Assembly: GCA_036274115.1 (NCBI GenBank)
Contig: DASUGI010000263.1
Span: forward strand, 1 to 64,000
From: JADLHS01 sp036274115
GTDB taxonomy: Bacteria; Verrucomicrobiota; Verrucomicrobiia; Limisphaerales; JADLHS01
Reading direction: 5' to 3'
DNA: 64,000 nucleotides
The position numbers and the translations under genes are program-made. Positions 33,619 through 40,813 of this stretch are shown here, piece after piece. The notes under the pieces were generated by a model. The model had not been told where the DNA came from. It was given only the letters and a program-made list of their open reading frames with translations, and searched no databases. Each line of letters starts with the position of its first letter. Positions within the stretch are counted from its first letter, which is position 1.

Positions 33619-34809
33619 ATGACTCCACAATTCCAGGACCATCTGAAATCCCAGCTCGCGGCAGTGCGGGCGGCGGGCACTTACAAAAACGAGCGCGTCA
33701 TTGTCACGCCACAGGGCACGACCATCCGCGTCGCTGACGGCAAGCCCGTGCTCAATCTGTGCGCCAACAATTACCTCGGCCTTGCGCAACACCCCGCAGT
33801 GGCAGAAGCCGCGCACGCAGCCCTTAAGCAATGGGGCTACGGTTGCGCCAGTGTGCGCTTCATCTGCGGCACTCAGGGCGTTCACAAACAGCTTGAGCAA
33901 AAGCTTAGCGAGTTCCTCGGGACGGAAGACACGATTCTCTATTCTTCGTGCTTTGATGCGAATGGCGGGTTGTTTGAGACTTTGCTCGGCGAGCCGGACG
34001 CCATCATCTCCGACGAACTGAATCACGCCAGTATCATTGACGGCATTCGACTCTGCAAAGCCCAGCGGTATCGCTACAAGAACAATGACATGGCGGACCT
34101 TGAAGCCAAACTGAAGGAGGCCGACGCGAACAAAGCCCGTTTCAAGATGATTGCCACCGATGGTGTGTTCTCCATGGACGGTTACATCGCCAACCTGAAA
34201 GCGGTTTGCGATCTGGCCGACAAATACCACGCGCTCGTGATGGTGGATGATTCGCACGCGGTCGGATTTGTGGGCAAGACCGGACGCGGCACGCATGAAC
34301 ACTGTGGGGTGATGGGCCGCGTGGACATCATGACCGGCACACTGGGCAAGGCGCTCGGCGGCGCCAGCGGCGGCTACACCAGCGGACGGAAGGAAATCGT
34401 TGAGTACCTCCGTCAGCGTTCGCGCCCTTACCTGTTTTCCAACACGCTCGCGCCGAGCATTGCGGGCGCATCATTAAAAGTGCTGGAGCTCCTGAGCGAA
34501 TCACCAGCACTGCGCGACAAACTTGAGGCTAACACAAAATTCTTCCGCGAAGGCATGGACCAGCTCGGCTTCACGATTCTGCCTGGCTCTCATCCGATTT
34601 GCCCGATGATGCTTGGCGATGCCGCACTGGCCGCCAGATTCGCCGATGCCATGCTGCAAACGGGCGTTTACGTCATCGGCTTCTCCTATCCCGTCGTCCC
34701 GCAAGGCAAAGCGCGCATCCGCACGCAGATTTCGGCGGCTCACTCGCAAGAAGATTTGGAACTGGCACTCTCAGCATTCGCTGCGGTGAAGCGGGAACTC
34801 AAAGTTTGA
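33619..34809 (+). CDS. kbl: Glycine C-acetyltransferase (2-amino-3-ketobutyrate CoA ligase)
   Basis: 396 residues. Cleaves 2-amino-3-ketobutyrate with CoA to glycine and acetyl-CoA, completing threonine breakdown begun by Tdh. PLP lysine is Lys244 in MTGTLGKALGGASGGY, the same number as in E. coli; other signs are NNYLGLAQHP, YGCASVRFICGTQ, ISDELNHASIIDGIRLC and VMVDDSHAVGF. Last gene of the six-gene run. The start is the ATG four bases after the fucosidase stop. Confidence 0.96.
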   Translation: MTPQFQDHLKSQLAAVRAAGTYKNERVIVTPQGTTIRVADGKPVLNLCANNYLGLAQHPAVAEAAHAALKQWGYGCASVRFICGTQGVHKQLEQKLSEFLGTEDTILYSSCFDANGGLFETLLGEPDAIISDELNHASIIDGIRLCKAQRYRYKNNDMADLEAKLKEADANKARFKMIATDGVFSMDGYIANLKAVCDLADKYHALVMVDDSHAVGFVGKTGRGTHEHCGVMGRVDIMTGTLGKALGGASGGYTSGRKEIVEYLRQRSRPYLFSNTLAPSIAGASLKVLELLSESPALRDKLEANTKFFREGMDQLGFTILPGSHPICPMMLGDAALAARFADAMLQTGVYVIGFSYPVVPQGKARIRTQISAAHSQEDLELALSAFAAVKRELKV

Positions 34810-34924
34810 GCGCCCGCTCGTTCGTCCAAACCGGTGCGTGAACGGCCGGGCTGCGCCGTGCGCGAGCACGACAATTCCGAGACGATGGAGGTTGCCGAAA
34901 TGTCCGAAGCGCCGCGCTCAAAAA

Positions 34925-35143
34925 TCACGGCGGTGGTGCAGGCGTGGATTTCTTTTCCTCTTCGGTCTTTGTCACCGTGCCATCGGAGGACTGCGTTACG
35001 GTTTTCTCCTTGGATTCAACGGTGCCATCGCTCCTGACCTTTTCACTCTCCGTCCTGGAGACCGTGCGTTCACAGCCGCTACTTACGAATGTCAACGCCA
35101 GGACGGACATCAACGCCAACAGTGCATTCTTACGAGTTTTCAT
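34925..35143 (-). CDS. Small lipoprotein
   Basis: 72 residues with a lipoprotein signal (MKTRKNALLALMSVLALTFV then SSGC, acylated Cys24). The mature part is short and polar, with a twofold near-repeat (SEKVRSDGTVESKEKTVTQ and SSDGTVTKTEEEKK). No family recognised. Convergent with kbl. Confidence 0.65.
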   Translation of the reverse strand: MKTRKNALLALMSVLALTFVSSGCERTVSRTESEKVRSDGTVESKEKTVTQSSDGTVTKTEEEKKSTPAPPP

Positions 35144-35609
35144 GGTTCTCTTTTCATTGTTACAATTCACCCTTTTTCCGAGTTGCTGGAATTGGGCTTA
35201 TTTGCCGCATCAGATACGACTCGGAGGCTCGCCCTGCCATGGGGAAAAACCCGTAACGCCGCTGCTCTGTTTGGGAAGGATCAGAAAACGCAATCTATTT
35301 TGCTCGCAACCGGGTGATGACTTCCCCGTATAACCGGTTCAATCCGGCGGAAAGATTTGAGAATTCCTGTGCCCGGTCCGGTTGATTCGTTGGCGGTATC
35401 ACCGGCCGCCAAATGGGAACCGTAAATTCAAGGCCAAATGGGCGTGGGCCCAAGCAGCCACCAGCGCGTGTCGCTGGCGACAGCCGCTGATTATCGAAAG
35501 TGACACCCGGGAACATCGGCGAGCGCTGATGGGGGGCGTGCAACCCTGTTGCGCTAAATCACCGTCCACGCTGCTGGCGCTGGCAAATTCGTTCGCATAC
35601 CCTTGGAGC
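35144..35609. other. 466-bp gap upstream of the hydrogenase maturation genes
   Basis: No gene, terminator or RNA that I can support. The reading frame of the next gene stays open upstream to 35382 but without protein-like composition. A promoter for the hydrogenase maturation protease should lie here; I could not place it. Confidence 0.4.
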
Positions 35610-36068
35610 GTGAGTCAAAACGAATCCTCTGTGCCGCGAACGCGATTGATGGTCATCGGCTATGGCAACACGCTGCGTGGTGACGATGGCGTTGGTGTGC
35701 GGGTGGCCGAGGCGGTGGAAGCGCTGAAGTTGCCCGGCGTGCGCACCTTTACTTGCCAACAACTCTCTCCCGAGCACGCCGAGATGATTTCGCGGGCGGA
35801 ACGGGTGGTCTTTGTCGATGCTGCTGTGGATGCGCCGAAAGAAGTTCAGCTGCGTGAACTCACGCCCAGTGGCACGACTCAACTCATGGCCCACGCCGCC
35901 GACCCGCGAACCATGCTGGCGTTGGCGCGCGATGTCTTCGGTCACGCGCCAAACGCGTGGTGGCTGACGATTCCTGCTACGGATCTGAACTTTAGCGAAA
36001 CTCTTTCTTCGCAAACCCAGGTTGCGTTGATGAACGCGATCGACAAAGTCAAAGCACTTGCCAGGTAA
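35610..36068 (+). CDS. Hydrogenase maturation protease
   Basis: About 152 residues from a GTG at 35610; an ATG at 35649 (MVIGYGN) would give 139. Cuts the C-terminal tail of the NiFe-hydrogenase large subunit after nickel insertion. Family signs: VIGYGNTLRGDDGVGVRVAE, VVFVDAAVD and HAADPRTMLALARDVFG. The first nickel-contact position is Asp (GDD), as in HycI/HoxW-type enzymes, where HybD/HyaD have Glu. It lies on the plus strand ahead of the hyp genes. The large subunit it should process is not in the window. Confidence 0.87.
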   Translation: MSQNESSVPRTRLMVIGYGNTLRGDDGVGVRVAEAVEALKLPGVRTFTCQQLSPEHAEMISRAERVVFVDAAVDAPKEVQLRELTPSGTTQLMAHAADPRTMLALARDVFGHAPNAWWLTIPATDLNFSETLSSQTQVALMNAIDKVKALAR

Positions 36069-36097
36069 GTTGCTTTGCCCGCTAAGCGCTGGACGGC

Positions 36098-36469
36098 ATG
36101 GAAGTGGTGCAGTATGTAGGTTGCACGACACCTATGTTTGAGGATGATTTCAATGAATTGGACCAAATGCTTGCGGAGAAGTCCTGCGATTACGAGAGGA
36201 TGCGCGCCGCGCTCAACAAAATCCGCAGCAGGCGAGAGTTTGCGAGTTTTATGATGCCGGCCCAGGACCGGCTCTACGCTGCCATCGCCCGAGGTCATCG
36301 GAAGGTTTTCAACCATCTGAAGGCAAGGAATATTGGGGCCGCAACCCGGGAATCAGCGAAGGTCATCGCGTGGTTCTACATTAGGTTTCAAGGCGATGAT
36401 CCGGATGAGCCAAGTATGATGGCCGTTGTCCCCAGATTGCCGAGGAAGTCCGCGCCGTTCGCGAGATAG
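36098..36469 (+). CDS. Unknown small protein, probably frameshifted at its 3' end
   Basis: 123 residues as read, no family recognised; helix-rich (FNELDQMLAEKSCDYERMRAAL, YAAIARGHRKVFNHLKARN). The last residues (PRLPRKSAPFAR) are unlike the rest. One base more in the C run at 36430-36433 would switch to a frame reading QIAEEVRAVREIAARSELLR and on to a stop at 36537, which is a convincing helical continuation. So the gene may really be 36098-36537 with a one-base loss. ATG at 36134 is an alternative start. It sits between the maturation protease and hypB. Confidence 0.55.
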   Translation: MEVVQYVGCTTPMFEDDFNELDQMLAEKSCDYERMRAALNKIRSRREFASFMMPAQDRLYAAIARGHRKVFNHLKARNIGAATRESAKVIAWFYIRFQGDDPDEPSMMAVVPRLPRKSAPFAR

Positions 36470-36548
36470 CAGCAAGGAGCGAACTTTTACGAGAGGCGAT
36501 CAGCAAGACGACGGGAAATGAGTTACATGAGCCGTGATTGGTACAGGG

Positions 36549-37337
36549 TCACTCGAGACTTCTGCTCTTCCTCGCTAAATAATCGCACCATGCTTTCGTC
36601 CCGTCCCCCGTCTTTGAAGACAGCTCAAAGATTTCCGCGTGATGACTGATGCGTTTCAGATTTGCCAGCGCCTGCTCGCGATTGAACCCCGCCGCTGCCG
36701 CTAGATCGCTTTTGGTCACGACGACAACATTGGCGGAGTGAAACATCGGCGGATACTTCAGCGGCTTGTCTTCACCCTCCGTGGTGGAAAGCAGCACTAC
36801 GCGCAGGTCTTCTCCCAGATCGGAGTCGGCAGGACAGACGAGGTTGCCGACGTTTTCGATGATCAGCAGGTCAAGCTGGTCCAGATCCAGTTGCGCCGCG
36901 GCCTTTGAAACCATTTCGGCGTCGAGATGGCAAATCGTGCCGGTGGTGATCTGGATAACCGGCACACCAGCCTCCCGCAGGCGCGCGGCGTCGTTGTCCG
37001 TGGCCAGGTCGCCAACGATGACACCGACACGCAATTTGCCTTTTAGTTGCGCGGCGGTTCCGCGAATCAGAGTGGTCTTCCCTGAGCCGGGTGACGAAAC
37101 CACATTCAGTACGAGGAGCTTTTTGGCTTTGAAGAACCCGCGGTTTCGCTCAGCCAGGCGATCATTTTTCTCCATCAATGAGCGGTTCAGGTCGAGCTTG
37201 ATTGGAGCGTGCAAATGTTCGTGGTCGTGATGATGGCTGTGGCCATGGGCGTGTTGGTGCTCGTGTTCGTGGTCATGAGAATGCCCGCCGATTCGCACCT
37301 CGCCGATACCTAATCCGCATCCGCAATCTTTGCACAT
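36549..37337 (-). CDS. hypB: Hydrogenase nickel incorporation GTPase HypB
   Basis: 262 residues. Delivers nickel to the hydrogenase large subunit using GTP, together with HypA. N-terminal metal motif MCKDCGCG, then a histidine-rich store (about residues 17-45, with many HSHDHEH-type repeats), then the GTPase with P-loop VVSSPGSGKTTLIRG, switch region VGDLATDNDA, the nickel-binding GTICHLDAEMV and ENVGNLVCPADSDLGE. Start at 37337 is fixed by the MCxxCGC motif. Downstream of hypA on the same strand, with a palindromic repeat (37371-37426) in the 111-bp gap between them. Confidence 0.96.
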   Translation of the reverse strand: MCKDCGCGLGIGEVRIGGHSHDHEHEHQHAHGHSHHHDHEHLHAPIKLDLNRSLMEKNDRLAERNRGFFKAKKLLVLNVVSSPGSGKTTLIRGTAAQLKGKLRVGVIVGDLATDNDAARLREAGVPVIQITTGTICHLDAEMVSKAAAQLDLDQLDLLIIENVGNLVCPADSDLGEDLRVVLLSTTEGEDKPLKYPPMFHSANVVVVTKSDLAAAAGFNREQALANLKRISHHAEIFELSSKTGDGTKAWCDYLARKSRSLE

Positions 37338-37370
37338 AAGTTCTTTCTCCAGGTAGCGACCGTCAGTCCG

Positions 37371-37426
37371 TGTTCGGAGTTCCGCCTTCAGGCGGTCGGG
37401 AGCCGCGTAAACGCGGAACTCCAAAC
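37371..37426. repeat. Branched palindromic repeat between hypA and hypB
   Basis: An outer stem GGAGTT (37376-37381) / AACTCC (37417-37422) encloses two hairpins: CCGCC-TTCA-GGCGG (37382-37395) and CCGCG-TAAA-CGCGG (37403-37416). This three-way shape suggests a dispersed intergenic element or an RNA structure in the hypA-hypB transcript. Confidence 0.85.
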
Positions 37427-37448
37427 AATTCGCGGCTCCTACATATGA

Positions 37449-37790
37449 CTACTCACATTCAACAGCGGCGATCTCCAACTCCCGCCCGCTCCGGAGACCG
37501 CCGTTCAAATCCTGGCAACGCGGGCATTCGGTCATCAGGTCTTTGCACTCAAATTCCGCCTGGCATTTCGCGCACCAGCAAACGGCCGGGACGGATTCGA
37601 TTTCCAACACGGCATCCTCCAGCAACGTGCCGCGCCGCACCACGTCCCAGGCGAATTGCAACGCTTCGGGCACAACACCGCTCAACCGCCCGACGCGCAG
37701 CTTCAACGCAGTGACCCGCTTGGCTCCGGCCGCTTCTGCGGATTCACCGGCCATTCGCACCGCTTCGTTCATGATGGCGACCTCATGCAT
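37449..37790 (-). CDS. hypA: Hydrogenase nickel chaperone HypA
   Basis: 113 residues, the usual length. The nickel site is the N-terminal MHEVAIMNEA; the structural zinc site is the cysteine pair set AVCWCAKCQAEF and TECPRCQ. LRVGRLSGVVPEALQFAWDVV is a family core. The start at 37790 is fixed by the MHE motif, since His2 must be second. It is divergent from hypF; the 148-bp space between them should hold both promoters. Confidence 0.95.
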   Translation of the reverse strand: MHEVAIMNEAVRMAGESAEAAGAKRVTALKLRVGRLSGVVPEALQFAWDVVRRGTLLEDAVLEIESVPAVCWCAKCQAEFECKDLMTECPRCQDLNGGLRSGRELEIAAVECE

Positions 37791-37938
37791 GTTCCCGTTC
37801 CAATGCAGTCTCACCCAGGCCGCCCGATTAAGCTTTTCTTCCTTTGACAATTATTGGGCAGCTATTGCCAATCTGCGGAAAGCTCTCGCGCCGGTTCGGA
37901 AGCAAGCTATAGCCGTTGGCCGAAGCGCGGCCATCGGT

Positions 37939-40410
37939 ATGTGCCAAATGACTTTCAACTCGGCTGAGCCTTGCGCGCGTTTGCGACTCATCGTTCGTGG
38001 CGCAGTGCAAGGCGTGGGGTTTCGACCGTTTGTTTACCGGTTGGCCAATGAACTCGGCTTGACCGGCTGGGTGAACAACGGTTCTGAAGGCGTCACCATC
38101 GAAGTCGAGGGCGCCCGGACTCGAATCGAAAACTTCCGCATTCGTCTTGCCGCCGAGAAACCGCCACGCAGTTTCATTCAAGGCAGCGAGGCGACCTGGC
38201 TTGATCCCGCGGGTTACGACGGCTTCACCATTCGCGACAGCGCAAGCGCTGGCAGCAAGACGGCGCTCGTGTTACCGGACATTGCGACGTGCCCGGATTG
38301 CCTGCGCGAGATCTTCGACCCGATAAATCGCCGGCATCGCTATCCGTTCACCAATTGCACGAACTGCGGGCCGCGTTTCAGCATCATCGAGAAGTTGCCC
38401 TATGATCGGGCTAACACGTCGATGCGCGGATTCCCAATGTGTCCGGCGTGTCAGGCGGAATACGATGATCCGAATGATCGGCGTTTCCACGCGCAGCCGA
38501 ATGCGTGTCCGGTGTGCGGGCCGCAACTTGAGCTTTGGCCGGGGGCGACAAACCTCGCGCCAGTTTCCATCTTTGGGAGAGAAGTTAGAGACAGCCGCGA
38601 CGCCTGTCCTACGGTGGAGCGGCCTCGACCGCTCGCGCATGGCAATGATGCATTGTTGGCGACGGCTCATGTGATTCGGTGCGGGCAGATTGTCGCAGTG
38701 AAGGGTGTGGGCGGGTTTCACTTGTTTGTTGATGCGCGTAACGAAGAAGCCGTGCGGCGACTCCGCGAACGGAAACATCGCGAAGAAAAGCCGCTTGCGT
38801 TGATGTTTCCGACGTTGGCGAGCGTGAAGGAAGTTTCTGAGGTGTCGCTGCGGGAAGAACAACTGCTTGGTTCGCCGGAAGCGCCGATTGTGCTGCTGCG
38901 CAGAATCGTAAATGGCAAATGGCAAATTGCAGATGAAGTCGCTCCCAATAACCCCAACCTAGGCGTAATGTTGCCCTCCAATCCGCTGCATCACTTGTTG
39001 ATGGCGGAGCTTGGTTTTCCGGTGGTGGCCACGAGCGGCAACTTGAGCGACGAGCCAATCTGCACCGATGAATTCGAGGCACTCGAACGCTTGCGGGGCA
39101 TTGCCGACGTGTTGCTCGTTCACAACCGGCCAATCGTTCGTCATGTCGATGATTCAATCGTGCGCGTGACGGCGGGGCGAGAGATGGTGCTGCGTCGCGC
39201 GCGGGGGTATGCACCGCTCCCCGTTCAAACGCGGAATGCGGAGTGCGGAGCGCGGAACATTCTCAGTGTGGGCGCGCATTTGAAAAACTCGGTTGCGTTT
39301 GCGGTGGGTGAGCAGGTGTTTCTCAGTCAGCACATCGGTGATTTGGAAACCGAGCAGGCGCACGATGCCTTTCGTCGCGTGGCAAGTGAACTGTCGGCGC
39401 TTTACGAGGCAGAGCCCGAGATTGTCGCGGCGGATTTGCATCCGGATTATCTCTCGACGCAATTTGCAAGTGGGCTTGCCGGCACGCGCCGTCCTTTAGT
39501 CCGCGTTCAACATCACGTGGCTCACGTGCTGTCGTGCCTTGCGGAGAACGAAATTGAGTTGCCGGCATTGGGCGTGGCCTGGGACGGGACGGGCTTAGGC
39601 GAAGATGGTTCGATCTGGGGTGGTGAGTTCTTCTTTGTGACCGATGAAGTGACTGAGCGCGTGGTGCGGCTGCGTCCGTTTCCATTGCCCGGCGGCGATG
39701 CGGCGGTGAAAGAGCCGCGCCGGGCGGCGTTGGGGCTGCTGTATCAACTGCTCGGCGACGAGGCATTTCAACGCAACGATGTGCGGACCATTGCCGCGCT
39801 TTCTTATGCGGAACAAGCGGCTTTGAAAACCATGTTGCGGCGCGGGCTGAACTCGCCCCTGTGTTCGAGCGTGGGACGCTTGTTTGATGCGGTGGCTTCG
39901 CTGGTGGGGCTCAGGCAACTGATGCGCTTCGAGGGACAGGCAGCAATGGAACTGGAGTTCGCACTGACCGGGACCCGCACCGACGAGGCCTACAGCCTGC
40001 CACTTATCACACTGCATTCACCGATGATCCTGGATTGGTCTTCGTTGGTTGAAGGCATTTTGTTCGACGTGAACCGTGGTGTTTCCGTCGGAGAGATTGC
40101 GGCGAAGTTTCACAATGGACTGGCGGAGACGATTGTGAGTGTGGCGCGGGAGTTTGGATGTGAGCGCGTGGCGCTGAGCGGCGGCTGTTTTCAGAATCGG
40201 TATCTGACGGAGCGGGCGGTGGCGCGCTTGCGAGCGGAAGGGTTTCAACCGTACTGGCATCAACGCGTGCCCACGAACGATGGTGGAATTGCGTTGGGAC
40301 AAGTTGTGGCGGCACGGCGGTGGGCTCACGGGAAGGCCGCCAGGGACGCAAAGGAGAACCTGAGCGTGCTGGATTCTTTACGGCCTTTGCGCCCTTTGTG
40401 TGAGGTGTAA
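37939..40410 (+). CDS. hypF: Carbamoyltransferase HypF
   Basis: 823 residues. Uses carbamoyl phosphate and ATP to make the carbamoyl group that HypE turns into the cyanide ligand of NiFe hydrogenase. Order: acylphosphatase domain (VRGAVQGVGFRPFVYRLA), two zinc fingers (CPDCLREIF...CTNCGPRF and CPACQAEY...CPVCGP), YrdC-like domain (KGVGGFHLFVDA, FPVVATSGNLSDEPI), and the Kae1-like carbamoyltransferase domain (VQHHVAHVLSCLAENE, WDGTGLGEDGSIWGGEF, ALSGGCFQNRYL). E. coli HypF is 750 residues; much of the excess lies in repeat-derived inserts: residues about 213-236 (REVRDSRDACPTVERPRPLA) from a palindromic repeat, plus heptamer tracts at 38910 and 39230. Start is the ATG at 37939, with another at 37948. 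Confidence 0.95.
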   Translation: MCQMTFNSAEPCARLRLIVRGAVQGVGFRPFVYRLANELGLTGWVNNGSEGVTIEVEGARTRIENFRIRLAAEKPPRSFIQGSEATWLDPAGYDGFTIRDSASAGSKTALVLPDIATCPDCLREIFDPINRRHRYPFTNCTNCGPRFSIIEKLPYDRANTSMRGFPMCPACQAEYDDPNDRRFHAQPNACPVCGPQLELWPGATNLAPVSIFGREVRDSRDACPTVERPRPLAHGNDALLATAHVIRCGQIVAVKGVGGFHLFVDARNEEAVRRLRERKHREEKPLALMFPTLASVKEVSEVSLREEQLLGSPEAPIVLLRRIVNGKWQIADEVAPNNPNLGVMLPSNPLHHLLMAELGFPVVATSGNLSDEPICTDEFEALERLRGIADVLLVHNRPIVRHVDDSIVRVTAGREMVLRRARGYAPLPVQTRNAECGARNILSVGAHLKNSVAFAVGEQVFLSQHIGDLETEQAHDAFRRVASELSALYEAEPEIVAADLHPDYLSTQFASGLAGTRRPLVRVQHHVAHVLSCLAENEIELPALGVAWDGTGLGEDGSIWGGEFFFVTDEVTERVVRLRPFPLPGGDAAVKEPRRAALGLLYQLLGDEAFQRNDVRTIAALSYAEQAALKTMLRRGLNSPLCSSVGRLFDAVASLVGLRQLMRFEGQAAMELEFALTGTRTDEAYSLPLITLHSPMILDWSSLVEGILFDVNRGVSVGEIAAKFHNGLAETIVSVAREFGCERVALSGGCFQNRYLTERAVARLRAEGFQPYWHQRVPTNDGGIALGQVVAARRWAHGKAARDAKENLSVLDSLRPLRPLCEV
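38588..38636. repeat. Palindromic repeat inserted in frame in hypF
   Basis: GAGACAGCCGCGACGCCTGT followed by CCTAC (38588-38612) shares GAGACAG and the 17-mer CGCGACGCCTGTCCTAC with the intergenic repeat at 54559-54592. It is followed by a second palindrome, AGCGG-CCTCGA-CCGCT (38618-38633). The stretch translates as REVRDSRDACPTVERPRPLA between the second zinc finger and the YrdC domain. Confidence 0.75.
38910..38930. repeat. Three tandem heptanucleotides in hypF
   Basis: AAATGGC, AAATGGC, AAATTGC at 38910, 38917 and 38924, coding NGKWQIA inside the YrdC-like domain region. Confidence 0.85.
39230..39257. repeat. Four tandem heptanucleotides in hypF
   Basis: CGCGGAA, TGCGGAG, TGCGGAG, CGCGGAA at 39230, 39237, 39244 and 39251, coding TRNAECGARN at the junction between the YrdC-like and Kae1-like domains. 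Confidence 0.92.
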
Positions 40411-40413
40411 AAT

Positions 40414-40692
40414 ATGTGTCTCGCAATTCCAGGCAAGGTCGAGAGCATTTCCGGCGATGATCCGATCACGCGGATGGGCCGGGTGAACTTCGGCGGCGTG
40501 ATCAAGGAGGCGAGTCTGGCCTACGTGCCTGAGGTGAAGGTGGGTGATTACGTGATTGTCCACGTCGGGTTCGCGCTGAGCAAGGTGGACGAAGGCGAGG
40601 CGCACAAGGTGTTCGAGTATTTGCAGCGAATGGAGGAGTTGGAGGAACTCAAGGACGAGGTGGAAGGGAAAGTTCGGGAGGTCGAAGCATGA
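40414..40692 (+). CDS. hypC: Hydrogenase assembly chaperone HypC
   Basis: 92 residues beginning MCLAIPGKVESI; the N-terminal Met-Cys2 is the iron/CN-CO carrying cysteine. GRVNFGGVIKEASLAYVPEV and GDYVIVHVGFALSKVDE complete the family pattern. With HypD it builds the Fe(CN)2CO unit. Three bases after hypF; followed by a dispersed palindromic repeat before hypD. Confidence 0.96.
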   Translation: MCLAIPGKVESISGDDPITRMGRVNFGGVIKEASLAYVPEVKVGDYVIVHVGFALSKVDEGEAHKVFEYLQRMEELEELKDEVEGKVREVEA

Positions 40693-40704
40693 ATGTTGTT
40701 TTTA

Positions 40705-40750
40705 CGCTCGCCCTCACCCCGGCCCTCTCCCCCGAGGAGAGGGGGAATCG
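40705..40750. repeat. Half copy of the CCCTCACC palindromic repeat, between hypC and hypD
   Basis: CGCTCGCCCTCACCCCGGCC then a CCCTCTCCCCC / GGAGAGGGGG hairpin. It matches the left arm of the large repeat at 28432-28590. Confidence 0.85.
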
Positions 40751-40813
40751 TTTCCACCTTTGTAAGCAGTTATCGAACGCCGGATTCGCGAGAGGTTCAA
40801 TGGAGGTCTCCAG

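Noticed and set aside
35336..35347. GGTTCAATCC resembling a tRNA T-loop
   Set aside because: The flanking bases cannot form the five-base T-stem, and no acceptor or anticodon arm is found.
35382..35609. Upstream extension of the hydrogenase protease frame
   Set aside because: About 75 residues of low-likelihood, Arg/Trp-rich peptide; known relatives start just before the GYGN motif.
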